This document shows, piece after piece, positions 24,080-52,048 of a stretch of DNA of 64,000 bases (positions are counted from its first letter, which is position 1; every line of letters begins with the position of its first letter). A model generated the notes under the pieces. That model was not told the origin of the DNA and made no database searches. It saw only the letters and a list, made by a program, of their open reading frames with translations. The position numbers were made by a program, and so were the translations under genes. The stretch comes from Pterois miles (taxonomy: Eukaryota > Chordata > Actinopteri > Perciformes > Scorpaenidae): contig CAMQGK010000559.1 of assembly GCA_947000775.1 (NCBI GenBank), forward strand, positions 1-64,000, written 5' to 3'.

Positions 24080-24649
24080 TGGTGTCAGCTTTCAACTTAT
24101 TAAACACTTCCTGCTCACCAAATCAAAACATATCCTCCATCACAGAACAGAAGACAAATGCAAAACATATGTACATATTAATATTTAGTAAATGTTGTGG
24201 CATTCTATCAATTAACATTATTATTACAGATCAAAAATAAACGCTCCCTTTTCATTTCACTCCATTTAAAACTAAAAATGTTCATTTGGACGATCGGTAT
24301 ATATTTTTAAAAACACGATGGAAGCCATTTCATTTTCTTTGATAACATTGTCTTCTTGCACATGGAAGCAGTTCAGGCACATAACACAAATCCTTTTAAA
24401 TAATTACAGAGTAGACCAGCCTTGCTAAGTGAACTCTTAAATGCACAGCCCCTATGATTAAGTTAGAAGCAATGGGTGCAATAATTTGAATTTACAAAAA
24501 GGTCCTACTTAACAGCGCAACAGAGCAGATGACACTGTGGAGGAGATAAAGTTTTAGTTTACAGCCAGCTGAATGCATAAATATGTTGAGGTCACTGTAC
24601 TTGTTAGCTCAGAGTGGTTTGTAGGTTGTAGGTAGGTTTAACAATCGCT

Positions 24650-40534
<15,885 letters not shown>

Positions 40535-41878
40535 GACTAGCCACAAAAATTAAACATAAACTCAGCCTAAAATTTGAAGATTGTCAGTGCAAGTTCATTT
40601 AGTTAAGATGAACAAAACAAACGCAGTTTGTCTTTAGTGTTGACAGTGTTTGCTCAACTTGAGATATTTCATAGTCCCAGCTACTTTGCCACTAGATAAA
40701 CAGTTACGTGTGTAATTAGTTTTTAAACAAACAGTAAGAGCCTCAACACCAGCAGACATCCTGGACAGAAAAACAGAAAGTCTGTCAAAATGTAAGGAAC
40801 GGTGTATAATGTTGTTAAAGTCACAGATGAGCAACCAACCAAACATTTTTGTAGTCTAGTTTCAAAGTCACTTTGAATTTTCTGCAGTTTACATTTAGGT
40901 CTTTTTTTATGGATTGTGATACCAGTGATGGAATGCCTTCATACCAAAAAGGATGCATGGAAACAAGTTTTAAATAGATAACTGAGCAGTATTTCTATCA
41001 AGGGGTCGAAAATAACAAAAGTACTTTTACTCAAACACTTTTACACCATTTTGATTCACTTTTACTCCACTACACCGAATGGAAGTTTGTGATAACAGTG
41101 TACAATTTACAAACGCAGTAACGTTATGACTGGACTTAAATGCACATTATACATGTTCATTTTCCTACATCAATATCAGTAAAGGACGGTGGGTTCATTA
41201 TTCATCACGTTAAGCGCACAGAGCAACGTTTATTTCAGAAGAGCCAGCGGCAGTTTCTCTGCACTGGTAACGTTAGTATTTACCTGACGTTAAGCTAACA
41301 CATACGTTTGTCCATATTAGTTAGCTAAGTTATATGAGATGTTTTCAGGCATATGCGCCGTTGGTGTGAAATAAAGAGTTTTGTTCTGGATGTGAACAAT
41401 TCACGTTTCAAGTGTGGCTATACTTGTAAAATGGCATCAGCCCCGGACAGCAGTAAAGTTATTTGCAAACAACTAGTCGTTAGCTCACGGTGAACCAGAG
41501 CAGCTAGCGTTAGCTTTAAGCTAGCTAGCATTGTTCTCCGTATCTTGCTCGAAGTCCTAGCGCTAGTTTGAGTTGTTGGACAAGATAAAGCTTGTGAGTG
41601 AAGGACATGTCACTGATCTAACCATGTCGGCATGTGGGGGGTAACAACAGCGTCCAACACGACGCGTGTTAGCCGTTTGGCCCAGCTGCCCTTCATCCTG
41701 CCTGCTCCGCGTCGCCATTTTCCACCAGGCAGCCCCGCTTTACACTCAGGCATTGTGAAAGCTGCTCTACTGGGGACCTCGAGGGCCTCAGCTGCGGCAG
41801 ACCGCCCAAATGCTCTCCCTGAAGAAAATGAAAATATTTTCCTTCTCCGGCACTAGAATCTCCACGCTTTTTTCTTAC

Positions 41879-41990
41879 CGTGTATTTACGAGTAGACGGG
41901 TATCCGTTAGTGTAGATGCGCTAAATAGGGCAGAAATTAGTAACCGATAATTGTTGCTTCATTCTAGTCGGGCGCCATGAGACTCTCCTC
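41879..41990 (-). other. znf335: znf335 non-coding exon 1 and core promoter
   Basis: On the minus strand a good donor (CACG|GTAAGAAA) at 41878 ends a CpG-richer segment. Just upstream are ATGGCGCCCGACTAGAATG and ACAGGAAGCG, an ETS-type site. No TATA is seen, as expected for a housekeeping promoter. The coding start is in exon 2 (40534), whose acceptor TGGCTAG lies just before the ATG. The exact start site is inferred. Confidence 0.5.
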
Positions 41991-42289
41991 GCTTCCTGTC
42001 CGTGCTACCGGATCTTATTTATTATTTCTGTAGAAAGTGCTCTCATTGTTCTACAAAACATTGCTATGTTTTCATATTTTTTATCACGCGTGTTTACTGA
42101 TAAATTCATAAGTCGTTGTATGTTTCAGAGACTCGGTAAAATTTATGTTTGTAATCGTAGTCTATAGTGGACTATTGTTTTTAGAGGAAGGCGTATTACG
42201 CAATTTGATGCGGAGTAATATGGGTTCACTTAGGGCCGTTGTTTCAGGAGACCTGACAGTCGGTACAGTTGAAAGGTGCCTTTTAATTT

Positions 42290-43140
42290 TAGGAAATATA
42301 AGTACAGTAACAATATATACATTCAAAACTGATTATGCACATACAAAAGCAATAAAATGTACATCTGTATAAAAAAGTGATACAAAATCAGAATAGATTC
42401 CCAGTCCATAAGAAACATAGTTGTGATTTTCTTTTTATTCTCAGTGTTTTTAATTGTTTTGCCATAATGTTGATAAAAATGTTCACAATTAGGTTTGGAG
42501 TCTGCCCATCTCTTCTTGAATGGTTAAGTCTATCAAAAATTGAATTAACTGTACAAAGCACATATTTTTTCCTTCTCATTGAACACGTAGCAATGTCCTT
42601 TTTTCCTGAAACTGAATTGTTTTCCCAGTTTTCCTTCTTAAATAATATTCAGCATCCACCCCAAAATACACTGATGAAACAAATGACATGTTGTTTTTTC
42701 TTTTAATTCACAGAAAGTACAAGAATTCACTATCAGTTTTAAAGTTCTCTAATGTCTTTTTTGCTGTATATATCTGATGCAGAAATTTAAAGGAAATTTA
42801 TTTAACATTATTAAAATTTGTCCCCAACTAGCCAAATTTTCTGCCAATTAATCTGTCCTTAAAGCGAAACCTTGAGGCAGAGTTAACGCTTATATGCAAT
42901 TCCTAATGTATTATTAGAGCTTTTATTGTTTGTAATGTTGACTTCTCCAAGGAATATACCACTATTAAACGGGTCCATCGTTGAAATCTCCTTAACTGAA
43001 CATCTAAGAAGTTGCAGCACACTCTTCGACAGGGCATCAAACACCACTGCGTAGCTGGTAATCTAAATTTGGAAAATAATTCATTATACGCTAGTAACTG
43101 CCAGTCAGCAGTAAGAAGTTGTTTTACCATTGTCAACCCA
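42290..43140 (-). mobile_element. LINE relic, possibly L1-like
   Basis: The minus strand carries broken frames such as VKQLLTADWQLLAYNE, then after a frameshift VLQLLRCSVKEISTM and GEVNITNNKS. These read like the non-catalytic C-terminal part of an L1-type ORF2. It lies between mmp9 and znf335. The family call is uncertain; the decayed coding character is clearer than the name. Confidence 0.35.
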
Positions 43141-43425
43141 TTTTCAACACAATTTAATGATTTATTTTTATATTGAATATTCTTGTGATACAGTAGAAAT
43201 TAATAAAAATAGGTCATTGTGTTATAATTTGTGGCTTCATGGGAAGTAAAATATCTTTATAAAAATATCTCTATTTCCAGAAACATGTAACTTATACGAA
43301 ATTGTGTGTTTTTGCTGTTGTGGGAACGTGGATTCGAATGTGAAATAATAGAGCATGATGTTGTTGTCAGATAATCCATGTGCATATTGAGACAGCTGAC
43401 ACTGGGATGTTATCCTCACAGAATG

Positions 43426-43431
43426 TTTATT
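43426..43431 (-). other. Probable mmp9 polyadenylation signal
   Basis: AATAAA on the minus strand, 565 bp after the mmp9 stop codon. Confidence 0.5.
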
Positions 43432-43995
43432 GCATTGAAAGTACAAACTTTAATACAAAACATATCAGTTTCATAAATAATTTCAGTGAAGAAGACATTA
43501 CATTGTCTGTCTTCCAGTGCAAGTAATTGGCTTTAAAGCCATTTTCAGAAATACACATATATTTATTACAAAACAAAGCTTTAGGACACAAAATAATAAT
43601 ATTAGATAATGCTATAAATACCAAAATAATTTAAGAGTCTGAACCTGTCAGACTCTTATTATTCAGCAAATCTGGAATCCAGATAGCATTTAAGAATATT
43701 TTTGTTGTGGTTATTATGGGTCTCAGATTTTAGACCACTATAACCATCCAGTTCACAGATTAGCCTATCAGACTGAGGGCAAGGCTTTGCTTTCCTTTGG
43801 GCCAATGTTGTATGTTATATAATTAGACAACATCAATGATGGCCAATCATTCACATCCCAGAAAGCACACACATCATACAATGGGCGCTATACACAAATA
43901 CTGTAACACATCCTCCCAGACACCTGCACAGGAGAGAGAAGTGGGTGCTACCATGTTAAAGACGATTTCCAGCTCATCCCTGTTTGCTCATCTCC

Positions 43996-46900
43996 TCAGT
44001 AGTGATTGCCTGAAGCATCTGAGCACTTGAGGAGGTCGTATTTCACATAGCCTACACGATCCACCTGCCTGCGGGAGTTCATACGCCAGTAGAAGCGGTC
44101 CCGGCAGAAATAGATGTGACCTAAAGCAGAAATGTTGAAATTTGAATCGCCATACTGCAAAATGAGGATTTTTACATGCAACAATCTTCTATTAACTTTG
44201 TTTATTCAACTCAGTATAAATCTTGAAATTACCTTTGTATTGGAACACATCATGAGCATCATTGGGGACGCCACCAAAGACAGCATCTGTGTATCTGGGG
44301 TAACCTTTGTCGATTTTCTGGGCCTTCACATCGAGCCTGTATTGAGCATTACAGAGATCGTCATGAAAAATGGCAAAAACAATCAGTTCTCTTAAATCAG
44401 AAGAACATTTCACGTCTCTGTAGGGTCCTGTCCAACCTGAGCCTGTCGTGACTAAGACAAACTCCTTTCTTGGACATAAAATGACTGCACCAGGTTGCCC
44501 CAAATGAAAACATTGCAATGTGTTTATCAGCTGGCGGTTACAGCGTTGTCCCTCAATACTGTCCCAGTTTCAAAAAGTGTTGTCCTCATTTGTCACTTAG
44601 ACACAAAAACATGGGACAATATGCACCAGGTTGAAAAATACCAAAGTTCTTTCTTTAAACTGGTTTGCTCAAAAACTACTAATTGTTAAAGAAGAGCAGA
44701 CTGGGTTGAATTTGAGCTGATCTTCCTGATTTCAGGCACAGTTTTCACTCACCTCCAGTAGTTCTCCCCACTGAAAAGCAGCACTTTTCCTTTCCCTCTC
44801 TGCAGAGCTCCCTCCACCTTCTGAACGGTGTTCGGGAGGCCGAGCTTCTCAATGCTGCGGGGACCCAGAACGCTCTTCCCCGTGTACACCCAGAACCGTG
44901 TCCCTATAAAAACAAGATGATCATTAGGAATAAAATGTCTTGCAATTTTGTCTTAAGTGTTAGTGCTCCCTTTTATACACCGTGCATAGTTTTATTACCT
45001 GAGAAGAAGTACAACTTCCTGTTCAGAATGTTCTCAAAGGCAGAGTCAATGACTGCTGGCAGAGCCGGCCACTTCTCAGAAACTGCAAACGGTCCCTTGA
45101 GCGCTCCATCGCTCCCGCTGGACATCTTCCAGTAATGTCTGTTGATCAGCACATGCAAACTTTAATTTGTCTGTTACTGTTTTTATATTTTTCACAAAAA
45201 AAAAAGAACAGAAAGATTTGCTTACCCGTCCTTGAAGAAATGCAGTTCTCCCTCAATCACAGTGATGGCGTCGAATTTGGTCAACTTGCAGGCGTCTTTG
45301 GTTGGATCCACAGGACGTGTGGTGGTAGTAGTGGTGGTTGTGGGCACAATGGGTGCATCAGTGGGGTCAGTCTCATCTGGGTAGGGGTTAGTGGTGGTGG
45401 TGTCGGGCTGAGGGGGGGTGGGATCAGGGCCTGTTTTGCGTCCTGAGAAACAGAAAATATTCACTTTGTTTGTTGAATGCCCCGACGAAGACCTACAGTG
45501 ATCAAAACATGTCAGCTTTTTTAAGGATTTAGCCACTACTATAAAGGCTTTTTAATATATTTCCTTCCTCGTTGCCACTTGTTTTAGTATTTTGGAGTAC
45601 CTGGATTTTGTTGAGAAGTTGTAAATGTAAACATTTTGAGTTTGTTGCGGCCTTACCATAGAGATACTGAATGCCTTCAATGTCATCTGCATGCAGGGAT
45701 AAGTTCTCTGTGTAGCTGTACATGGGGTACATGAGGGCCTCTCTTATGTTGGAGTGATCCAGACCGAGGGCATGTCCAAACTCATGGGCTGCCACCAGGA
45801 ACAGACTGTAACCTGGAACACATACAGTGATATTAATAAATGGTGAGGGTAAATACATTTTATCTGCTCTACTTTCTCTGCCTTGTATTCATGCTACTCA
45901 CCCTGGTCAGGACAGAAGCCCCATTTCTTATCGTCATCATAGCTGTCGGTGGTAGCACACCACAACTTGCCATCTCCTCGTCCCTCACTGGTGCAGGAGT
46001 TGTAATCTTTACCCTGGAACTCAAAGGGGAAGTGGCAGGGCTCTCCCTCAGAGTTTCCACCAGTTACAGAGATTTCTGTCCAAACAAAGATATCAACAGC
46101 AAAAGTAAGAAAACATGTCTCTGTGGCGGTACTCCACAATATTTATGCATCGTGGTTCCTGTCACTCACCGCGACTGGGACAGAATCCGTATTTCTTGTC
46201 GCTGTCAAAGTTGCTTGTGGTGGCACACCAGCGGTAGCCGTCACTGCGGCCCTCTGTGGTGCAGCTGTCATATTCATCCCCCAGAAAGACGAAGGGGAAG
46301 ACGCACGGTGATCCGTCTGCGTTTCCTCCAAATGTGTACAGAACTGTCAGGATGAAAGGAGCAAGGATGAGCGGGTGAAATGAGTCAGCATGCCACAACA
46401 ATTCATCTGACCTCTGACCTCCCTTGCAGAATAAATTGTCAAGCTTACGTTCACTTGGGCAGAAGCCGAATTTCTTGTCTGTGCTGTAGTCGGCTGTGGT
46501 GGCGCACCACGGCAGGTTGTCTGTACGCCCGTCAGTGGTACAGGTGGAGTAGGATTTGCCCTCAAAAGTGAAGGGGAAGTGGCACATGGCGCCATCAGCA
46601 TTCCCATAGCGAGTCTTCACAACTTAGGTGACAGAAAGAAATCATTTAATGCAATGTTTAAAGTGAACACTGGGGGGAGACAACCTCATATTAAAGGTTG
46701 GTGATGGAGGAGCAATATCTTCATCTCATTACCTGGTCCTGTTCCAAGGGTCCAGTACTCGTCATCGTCAAAGTGGGCGTCACCCTGCACACCCTCACCA
46801 GGAGGATACGCATGAGCCAGAAGACCATCCTTACCATCAAAGGGGTACAGGTCTCCATGGTCTGAACAGAAAATTAAAAAGCATTGTCAGTCTTTGATTT

Positions 46901-48546
46901 TAGTTAGGGCTGTCAAAGTTAATGTGACAATAACGCATGAAACTAGAAAACCTGAGGGATTCATTGGTACCAACCACGTCATACTAGCTTGTTGGTAAGG
47001 ACAAATAATGCTCAAAAGTTATGCTTAATTTTGGTGTGCAAAAACTGACATGGCCATTTTCAAATGGGGTCCCTTGACCTCTGACCTCGAGATCTGTGAA
47101 TGAAAATGGGTTCTGTGGGTACCTACGAGTCTCCCCTTTACAGACATGATCACTTTATGATAATCACATACAGTTTGGATCAAGTTATAGTCAAGTCAGC
47201 ACACTGACACACTGACCGCTGTTGTTTCCTGTTGGGCTGCAGTAATTCATGTTATGATTTGAGCATATTTTTATACTAAATGCAGTCACTGTGAGGGTTT
47301 CTGGATAATAATTGTCATTGTTTTGTACTGTTAATTGATTTCCAATAATAAATATATACACACATTTGCATAAAGCAGCATATTTTTCTACTCCCATGTT
47401 GATAAAAGACTTGACAAATCTCCTTTAAGGTATATTTTGAACAGATAAAAAATATGTAACTAATTTGGGATTAATTTGCGATTAATCATGATTAACGATA
47501 TATTATGCGATTAATCGCAATTAAATATTTCAATCGATTGACAGCTCGATTGTAATACAAAATTACAATACAAGCATGTGACATCTATATGAACAACACA
47601 GATGAAATGACCACTGCAGAAACACATACTGGCTTTTCCAAATGAAATCATGATGTCAGCTGTCCCATCAAAGAGGCGGGTGAAAGTCAGAGGGGTCACA
47701 TCACTCCACACCTTGAAGGCTCTGGCAAAGGCGTCATCGACCACAGAGCTATCCATGTCTGGAGTATAGTTAATGATCCTGTGGAGAAGAAAAGACACTT
47801 TCAGACTCATAACTGATGATGAACGTGAAGGTCCTTGGTGATATATCTCCATTATTTGTATTTGGTGCCATGCATTACAAAGCACAAGCATTATAATGTC
47901 ACCAACAGATCTTTTCTTTCTACTCACCTGTAAGTGACATCATGATGGTCCCATTTGAGATCTCCGTCAAATGTTTTGTAGTTGGCCACATCAGGGACGC
48001 CACAGCGAGGCTGCTTCATAGCCTCCAGGGTGGACTGATCCAGTTCTCCGGTCTCTTCCAGCCCCATCTGCCTCTGCATCCTCTTCAAAGCCTTGGAAGT
48101 GGACACTATCGACTGGAAGCCACTGCGGTGCAGCGAATTCATGTAGCCAAACCTTTTCAGATAACCCTGGCACGAGAAACCACATTACTGAGTTCAGGTG
48201 GGTCCTTATGACATGAACTTTGGTTTGCAAAACAAAAGACTCACTGCCACACCCTCATACAGCTTGAATTCAGAGGAACTTATTTTTCTTTTCATTAACA
48301 TTATGATAGAGAGCTCTCTTCAGGTAATTTCTTCCCCGCACAGCTTGATTGCACACCGTTTTGGGAATTTCAGTCAAAATGAGACAAAATGAACCATCTG
48401 CTACTCACTTCTGCCAGCTCCATATCAGTCATGTTTTTGATGATGTCTCCTGGGAAGGTGACAAAGACGGACTTGAGGGGAAGGCTCCATCCATCCTGCA
48501 TGCTTATCCCCAAAATTAAACACACAGCCAAGGCGCAGCACCTCAT
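43996..48546 (-). CDS. mmp9: Matrix metalloproteinase 9 (gelatinase B), 13 exons
   Basis: Secreted zinc protease that cleaves gelatin and type IV collagen, induced in inflammation and tissue remodelling. Exons, 5' to 3': 48546-48409, 48166-47928, 47778-47630, 46861-46733, 46622-46449, 46343-46170, 46075-45902, 45812-45657, 45442-45226, 45138-44999, 44903-44753, 44336-44233, 44120-43996; 689 residues in 13 exons, as in human MMP9 (707). Signal peptide; cysteine switch PRCGVPD at 99-105; three fibronectin type II modules, one per 174-bp exon (5, 6, 7), which distinguish gelatinases; zinc site HEFGHALGLDH at 402-412 with Met-turn ALMYPMY; Pro/Thr hinge with eight consecutive Thr; four hemopexin blades closed by cysteines in KDAC and LLKC. 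The long hinge fits MMP9, not MMP2. All key residues are intact. Confidence 0.97.
46909..47549. mobile_element. hAT-like MITE in mmp9 intron 3
   Basis: It starts AGGGCTGTCAAAGTTAAT and ends AATCGATTGACAGCTC, an imperfect inverted pair, with ATTAATCGCAATTAA-type palindromic text near the right end. The copy at 23382 is the same family in the opposite orientation. No transposase is encoded. Confidence 0.75.
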
Positions 48547-48587
48547 GATGAGCTGTAGAGCACTGCAAAATGTAACACAAATAAATC

Positions 48588-48595
48588 TATATATA
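48588..48595 (-). promoter_or_regulatory. mmp9 TATA box
   Basis: TATATATA on the minus strand, 42-49 bp before the mmp9 start codon, giving a very short 5' UTR. Confidence 0.6.
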
Positions 48596-48750
48596 CTGAG
48601 AGCCTTGTAGTGCTCAGTTAGACAAAAAGGATTGAAAAGCTTCTTCAGCAGTGTTTCTCCTTCAGGGTTGGCTTCCCTCTTTGTTTTGACTCCTGTTGCC
48701 TCTGCTTTGTGCCCTTGGTCGTGGACCTTGTTTTTATGCAACGTAACGTC

Positions 48751-48776
48751 TTAGTCACTCAACCTCGCCCCCGCCT
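48751..48776. promoter_or_regulatory. AP-1-like and GC-box sites upstream of mmp9
   Basis: TTAGTCA (AP-1-like, 48751-48757) and CGCCCCCGCC (Sp1-type GC box, about 48766-48775) lie about 160-180 bp above the mmp9 TATA box. The mammalian MMP9 promoter is known to use AP-1 and Sp1 sites; conservation here is inferred from motifs only. Confidence 0.35.
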
Positions 48777-49586
48777 ACTACTAACCTCAACCCTCCCACT
48801 GACATCTCGACAGACTGTATGTTGAATGGGCAAGGGGAATTTCCAAAATATCCACATTTAGCTTTACCTAACAGCAAGTGAGTGGTTAGCTAATTGTTCT
48901 TTTTTGGAAATGTTTCAAGCTGGGGGCTGGGTGAGCACTGGCACTGGTGGATAACACCAATTACGGCAAATTATTATGGTTGCATTCACATTATGTCAAT
49001 AAAGTAAAAACCTGAAAACCCACACAAATTATCAACCACTAACAAATTACTTTGAAAGCTCTTAAAGTTGCTATTAACAATTTACATCAAAATATAAAAA
49101 CATTCAGGAAATAACCTAAAGTGAGCATAAACACGATGTTTGGATGCTCACTGTCATCCTTTTAATTCATATAAAAATTTCTCCTAAACATATTCATGTA
49201 TTTTTACCTAAAAGCAACACGCTCATCATGGGACCCAGCCAGACACTTCTGTTATTTAGATGCTCAAAGTAGTGATATTTAAAAAAGTTTGTTCCACTAT
49301 TTTCATAAATATAGATTTGTTTCCTCTTTATCTATGCTTGGAAACTGAATAAAATGTCAACTAGGTCAAGCTTAAATGTAGATTCTTACAGGAATATCTG
49401 TTGTTTTATTTACTGAGATGCTAAACGTTTATTTAAATGGTTTTTTTTAACGTTTTCTATGACAAATGATTGAGGTGATTAAGAAATCTGTGTATTTAAA
49501 GGGGAATACCAACCAAATTAAAAATTCTGATGTTATTTCTGTGAAGTTCAATCACTATTAATGAACATGAACTACTCTCTCTCAAA
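48777..49586. other. No gene seen
   Basis: About 800 bp of AT-rich upstream sequence of mmp9 without recognised repeats or exons. Confidence 0.5.
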
Positions 49587-50773
49587 GCCCTTACACACCG
49601 GGGGCATGACGAATAAACAACATGAAAATGTGAAATGCAAATATTATATGTCCAGGGCTTTTATTGTGAAATGTAAGAACAGAGTGGGAGTATCTAGTCT
49701 GCCCTGCCTTTGTCAAAATTGAGTAATATAGTTTGCTGTGCTGGTTTGGACAACGCTACCTCTGTGTTGTTGTTTCATAAATATAGGTGCAACTCAACCT
49801 GTTCCTCACAAAGTCACTGGGTGATGCTTTCATTTGTGGGTGAAAGCCCATAGAGTGAAAGCTCAGACAACTGGCTGCTTTTTTGTAATATTCATGTTCA
49901 AGTACATTCATTCATTCATTCTTCCATCCATCCATCCATCGTCAACCGCTTATCCCGTTAGGGGTCGCGGGGGGGCTGGAGCCGATCCCAGCTGGCATAG
50001 GGCGAAGGCAGGGTACACCCTGGACAGGTCGCCAGTCCATCGCAGGGCACATAGAGACAGACAACATATAGACAGACAACCATTCACACTCACATCCACA
50101 CAATTTAGAGTGATCAGTTAACCTAATTTGCATGTTTTTGGACTCTGGGAGGAAGCCGGAGTACCCGGAGAAAACCCACACTTACACGGGGAGAACATAC
50201 AAATTCCACACAGAAGAGTCCCAAGCCGGAATTGAACCTGCGGCCCTCTTCTGTGAGGCGACAGCTCTAACCACTACACCACCGTGCAGCCCTCATGTTC
50301 AAGTACTTGTGACAAAAACAACAATCTGAAAAAGTATACTGACGTGCAAATTAAGGCCTTTATACATTGGGGGCGTGATGAATAAACAAGACAAAAATGC
50401 GAAATACTCGCCTGCGAATATTAAATGTCTAGGGCTTTTATTGTGAAAGGTAAGAGTGGAAAGAAGGAATCTGGTCTGAGCTGCCTTTATCAGGGTTGTA
50501 AAGAGTAATAACGATTGCCTTCCTGGTTCAGACTACGGAGCCTCTGTGTTGGTGTTTCATAAAAATAGCTGCAAAACAACCAGTTCCCTTCAACATCATT
50601 GGCGGATGCCTTTTATTCGCAGTGTGACAGCTCAGAAAATCAACCTCGTGCTGAAAAAAATGCTGCTTTTTCATAATATGTGTTATGTGTTGAAAGTACA
50701 AACAACAGTTGACAAACAAGCAACAAAAATATACTGACGTGCGAATTAATCACACGTCACCGGTGTGTAACGG
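49587..50773. mobile_element. Two head-to-tail MITE copies (TTACACACCGG ends)
   Basis: Copy 1 starts CCTTACACACCGGGGGCATG (49587). Copy 2 starts TTAAGGCCTTTATACATTGG (about 50351) and ends GTCACCGGTGTGTAACGG (50773), inverted to the start. Shared interior phrases include AATAAACAA and GTCTAGGGCTTTTATTGTGAAA. Copy 1 runs into copy 2 at GACGTGCAAATTAAGG and contains a SINE. Confidence 0.6.
49906..50292 (-). mobile_element. tRNA-like SINE with (GGAT)n tail and 14-bp target duplication
   Basis: On the minus strand the head CACGGTGGTGTAGTGGTTAG and the B box AGGTTCAATTCC look like a tRNA promoter. The body is the familiar CCGGGTACTCCGGCTTCCTC type and the tail GGATAAGCGG is followed by GGAT and GAAT repeats, as in RTE-type 3' ends. 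TCATGTTCAAGTAC flanks it perfectly on both sides (49892-49905 and 50293-50306), proving retrotransposition into the MITE. Confidence 0.88.
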
Positions 50774-52048
50774 TATAAAATCTGGAGCTGCTCCATAGAC
50801 GATGAATGGGAGACTGATTTTGTGGATCCACAGAATGTTTGTTTCCTTTTTTTATGCCCATTTGTCAGTTATGAAACAGTCAATGTTCCCATAAACTCAG
50901 AACGTTCCTCCGGGTGCTCCCAGTGTCATGCAGAACATCTCCCCATTCATTATCTATGGAGCAGCTCCACACTTTATACCCAATGATGTCACAAGTTTCA
51001 GTTTTAGCACTCTAGTTTTTGGATTTGGGAAAGCTGTTCATGTAGACCAATTTTTTTTGACTGTGTTAGACCATAGGAAAAACATGGATTTTGAAAATGG
51101 GTGTAATTCCCCTTTAAATGTCTCCTCTTGAAATTACACATGGTGTCATTGTTGGCCCGATTCTGGGGAACTACATGTTTCATCATCACTACACTGATGC
51201 TGCTGCTGCAACATCTTTACTGGCTTCGCTCCCAAGATGACCAGTTCATTAGCAATGACTTATACCGATTTGGAAATGAGCATTACACCTAATGTGTCTG
51301 TATTTTCTGTATCCTAAGACGTGGATCTTACTTCTCTATTTCTCATGCACATTTCTGTTACATAGAAGTTTCACAAAAACGACAGAAACAACTTTACTTT
51401 TTATTTCAAACAACTGCGTTGGCTAATCCTGAGAGTGTGTATATGCTGGGTAAGTATACAGTATGTTGATATTTTGAGGTATGTGAGTATCAAGGTGTTG
51501 TGGGTGAGGATATGTCTAAGCCAGCATATCATGACTCACTTTGTGTTTCCCACACGAATGGCCAAAGCTGCAGATGGGGGCCTTTTTTCAGTCAGCATGT
51601 TGCTGACATTCTTTCTTCCCATGCAAACAAACAACTCTTTAACTGATGAGCCAAGTCAAAATACTTCATGTAAAGAAGAGGGGAAGTCCCTTTCCAAGCC
51701 CAGGTTGATTAATGGTTTTCCAAAAAAACTCAGCTTGAGTGAGTTGCCTTTTATGGTCAAGAGCATTTTGCACCGATCAATGTTCTAATGAAGGGATAGT
51801 GTGAAGTTTCAGACCTGTGGTTTGATGATGAAGGTTTCCGCATTTTCTGACATTATGGTGACGCGTCCAAAATATACTGTCATATCCTCTCTTCATAAAT
51901 ACTTCCTCTTTGTTCTCATGTTATTCCTGTTGTCTGTTGTGATTTTGTCACCGAGAACAGCCGCCATGACAATGCACATTTTTATATAGTTAGATCAGTA
52001 TTCCCAGTCTTGATAACACACATACTTCTACAGATTTAGTAGTAGTAG
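50774..52048. other. Intergenic, one dispersed repeat suspected
   Basis: 50790-51115 (CTCCATAGACGATGAATGGG through GTGTAATTCCCCTTTAA) has the look of a dispersed fish element with CATTCATTATCTATGGAGCA as a partial inverted copy of its start. The rest shows no gene. Confidence 0.4.

Noticed and set aside
41632..41856. A 74-codon + strand open frame opposite the znf335 5' end
   Set aside because: It lies in the CpG-rich promoter/intron 1 area, has no recognisable motif and no splice continuation.
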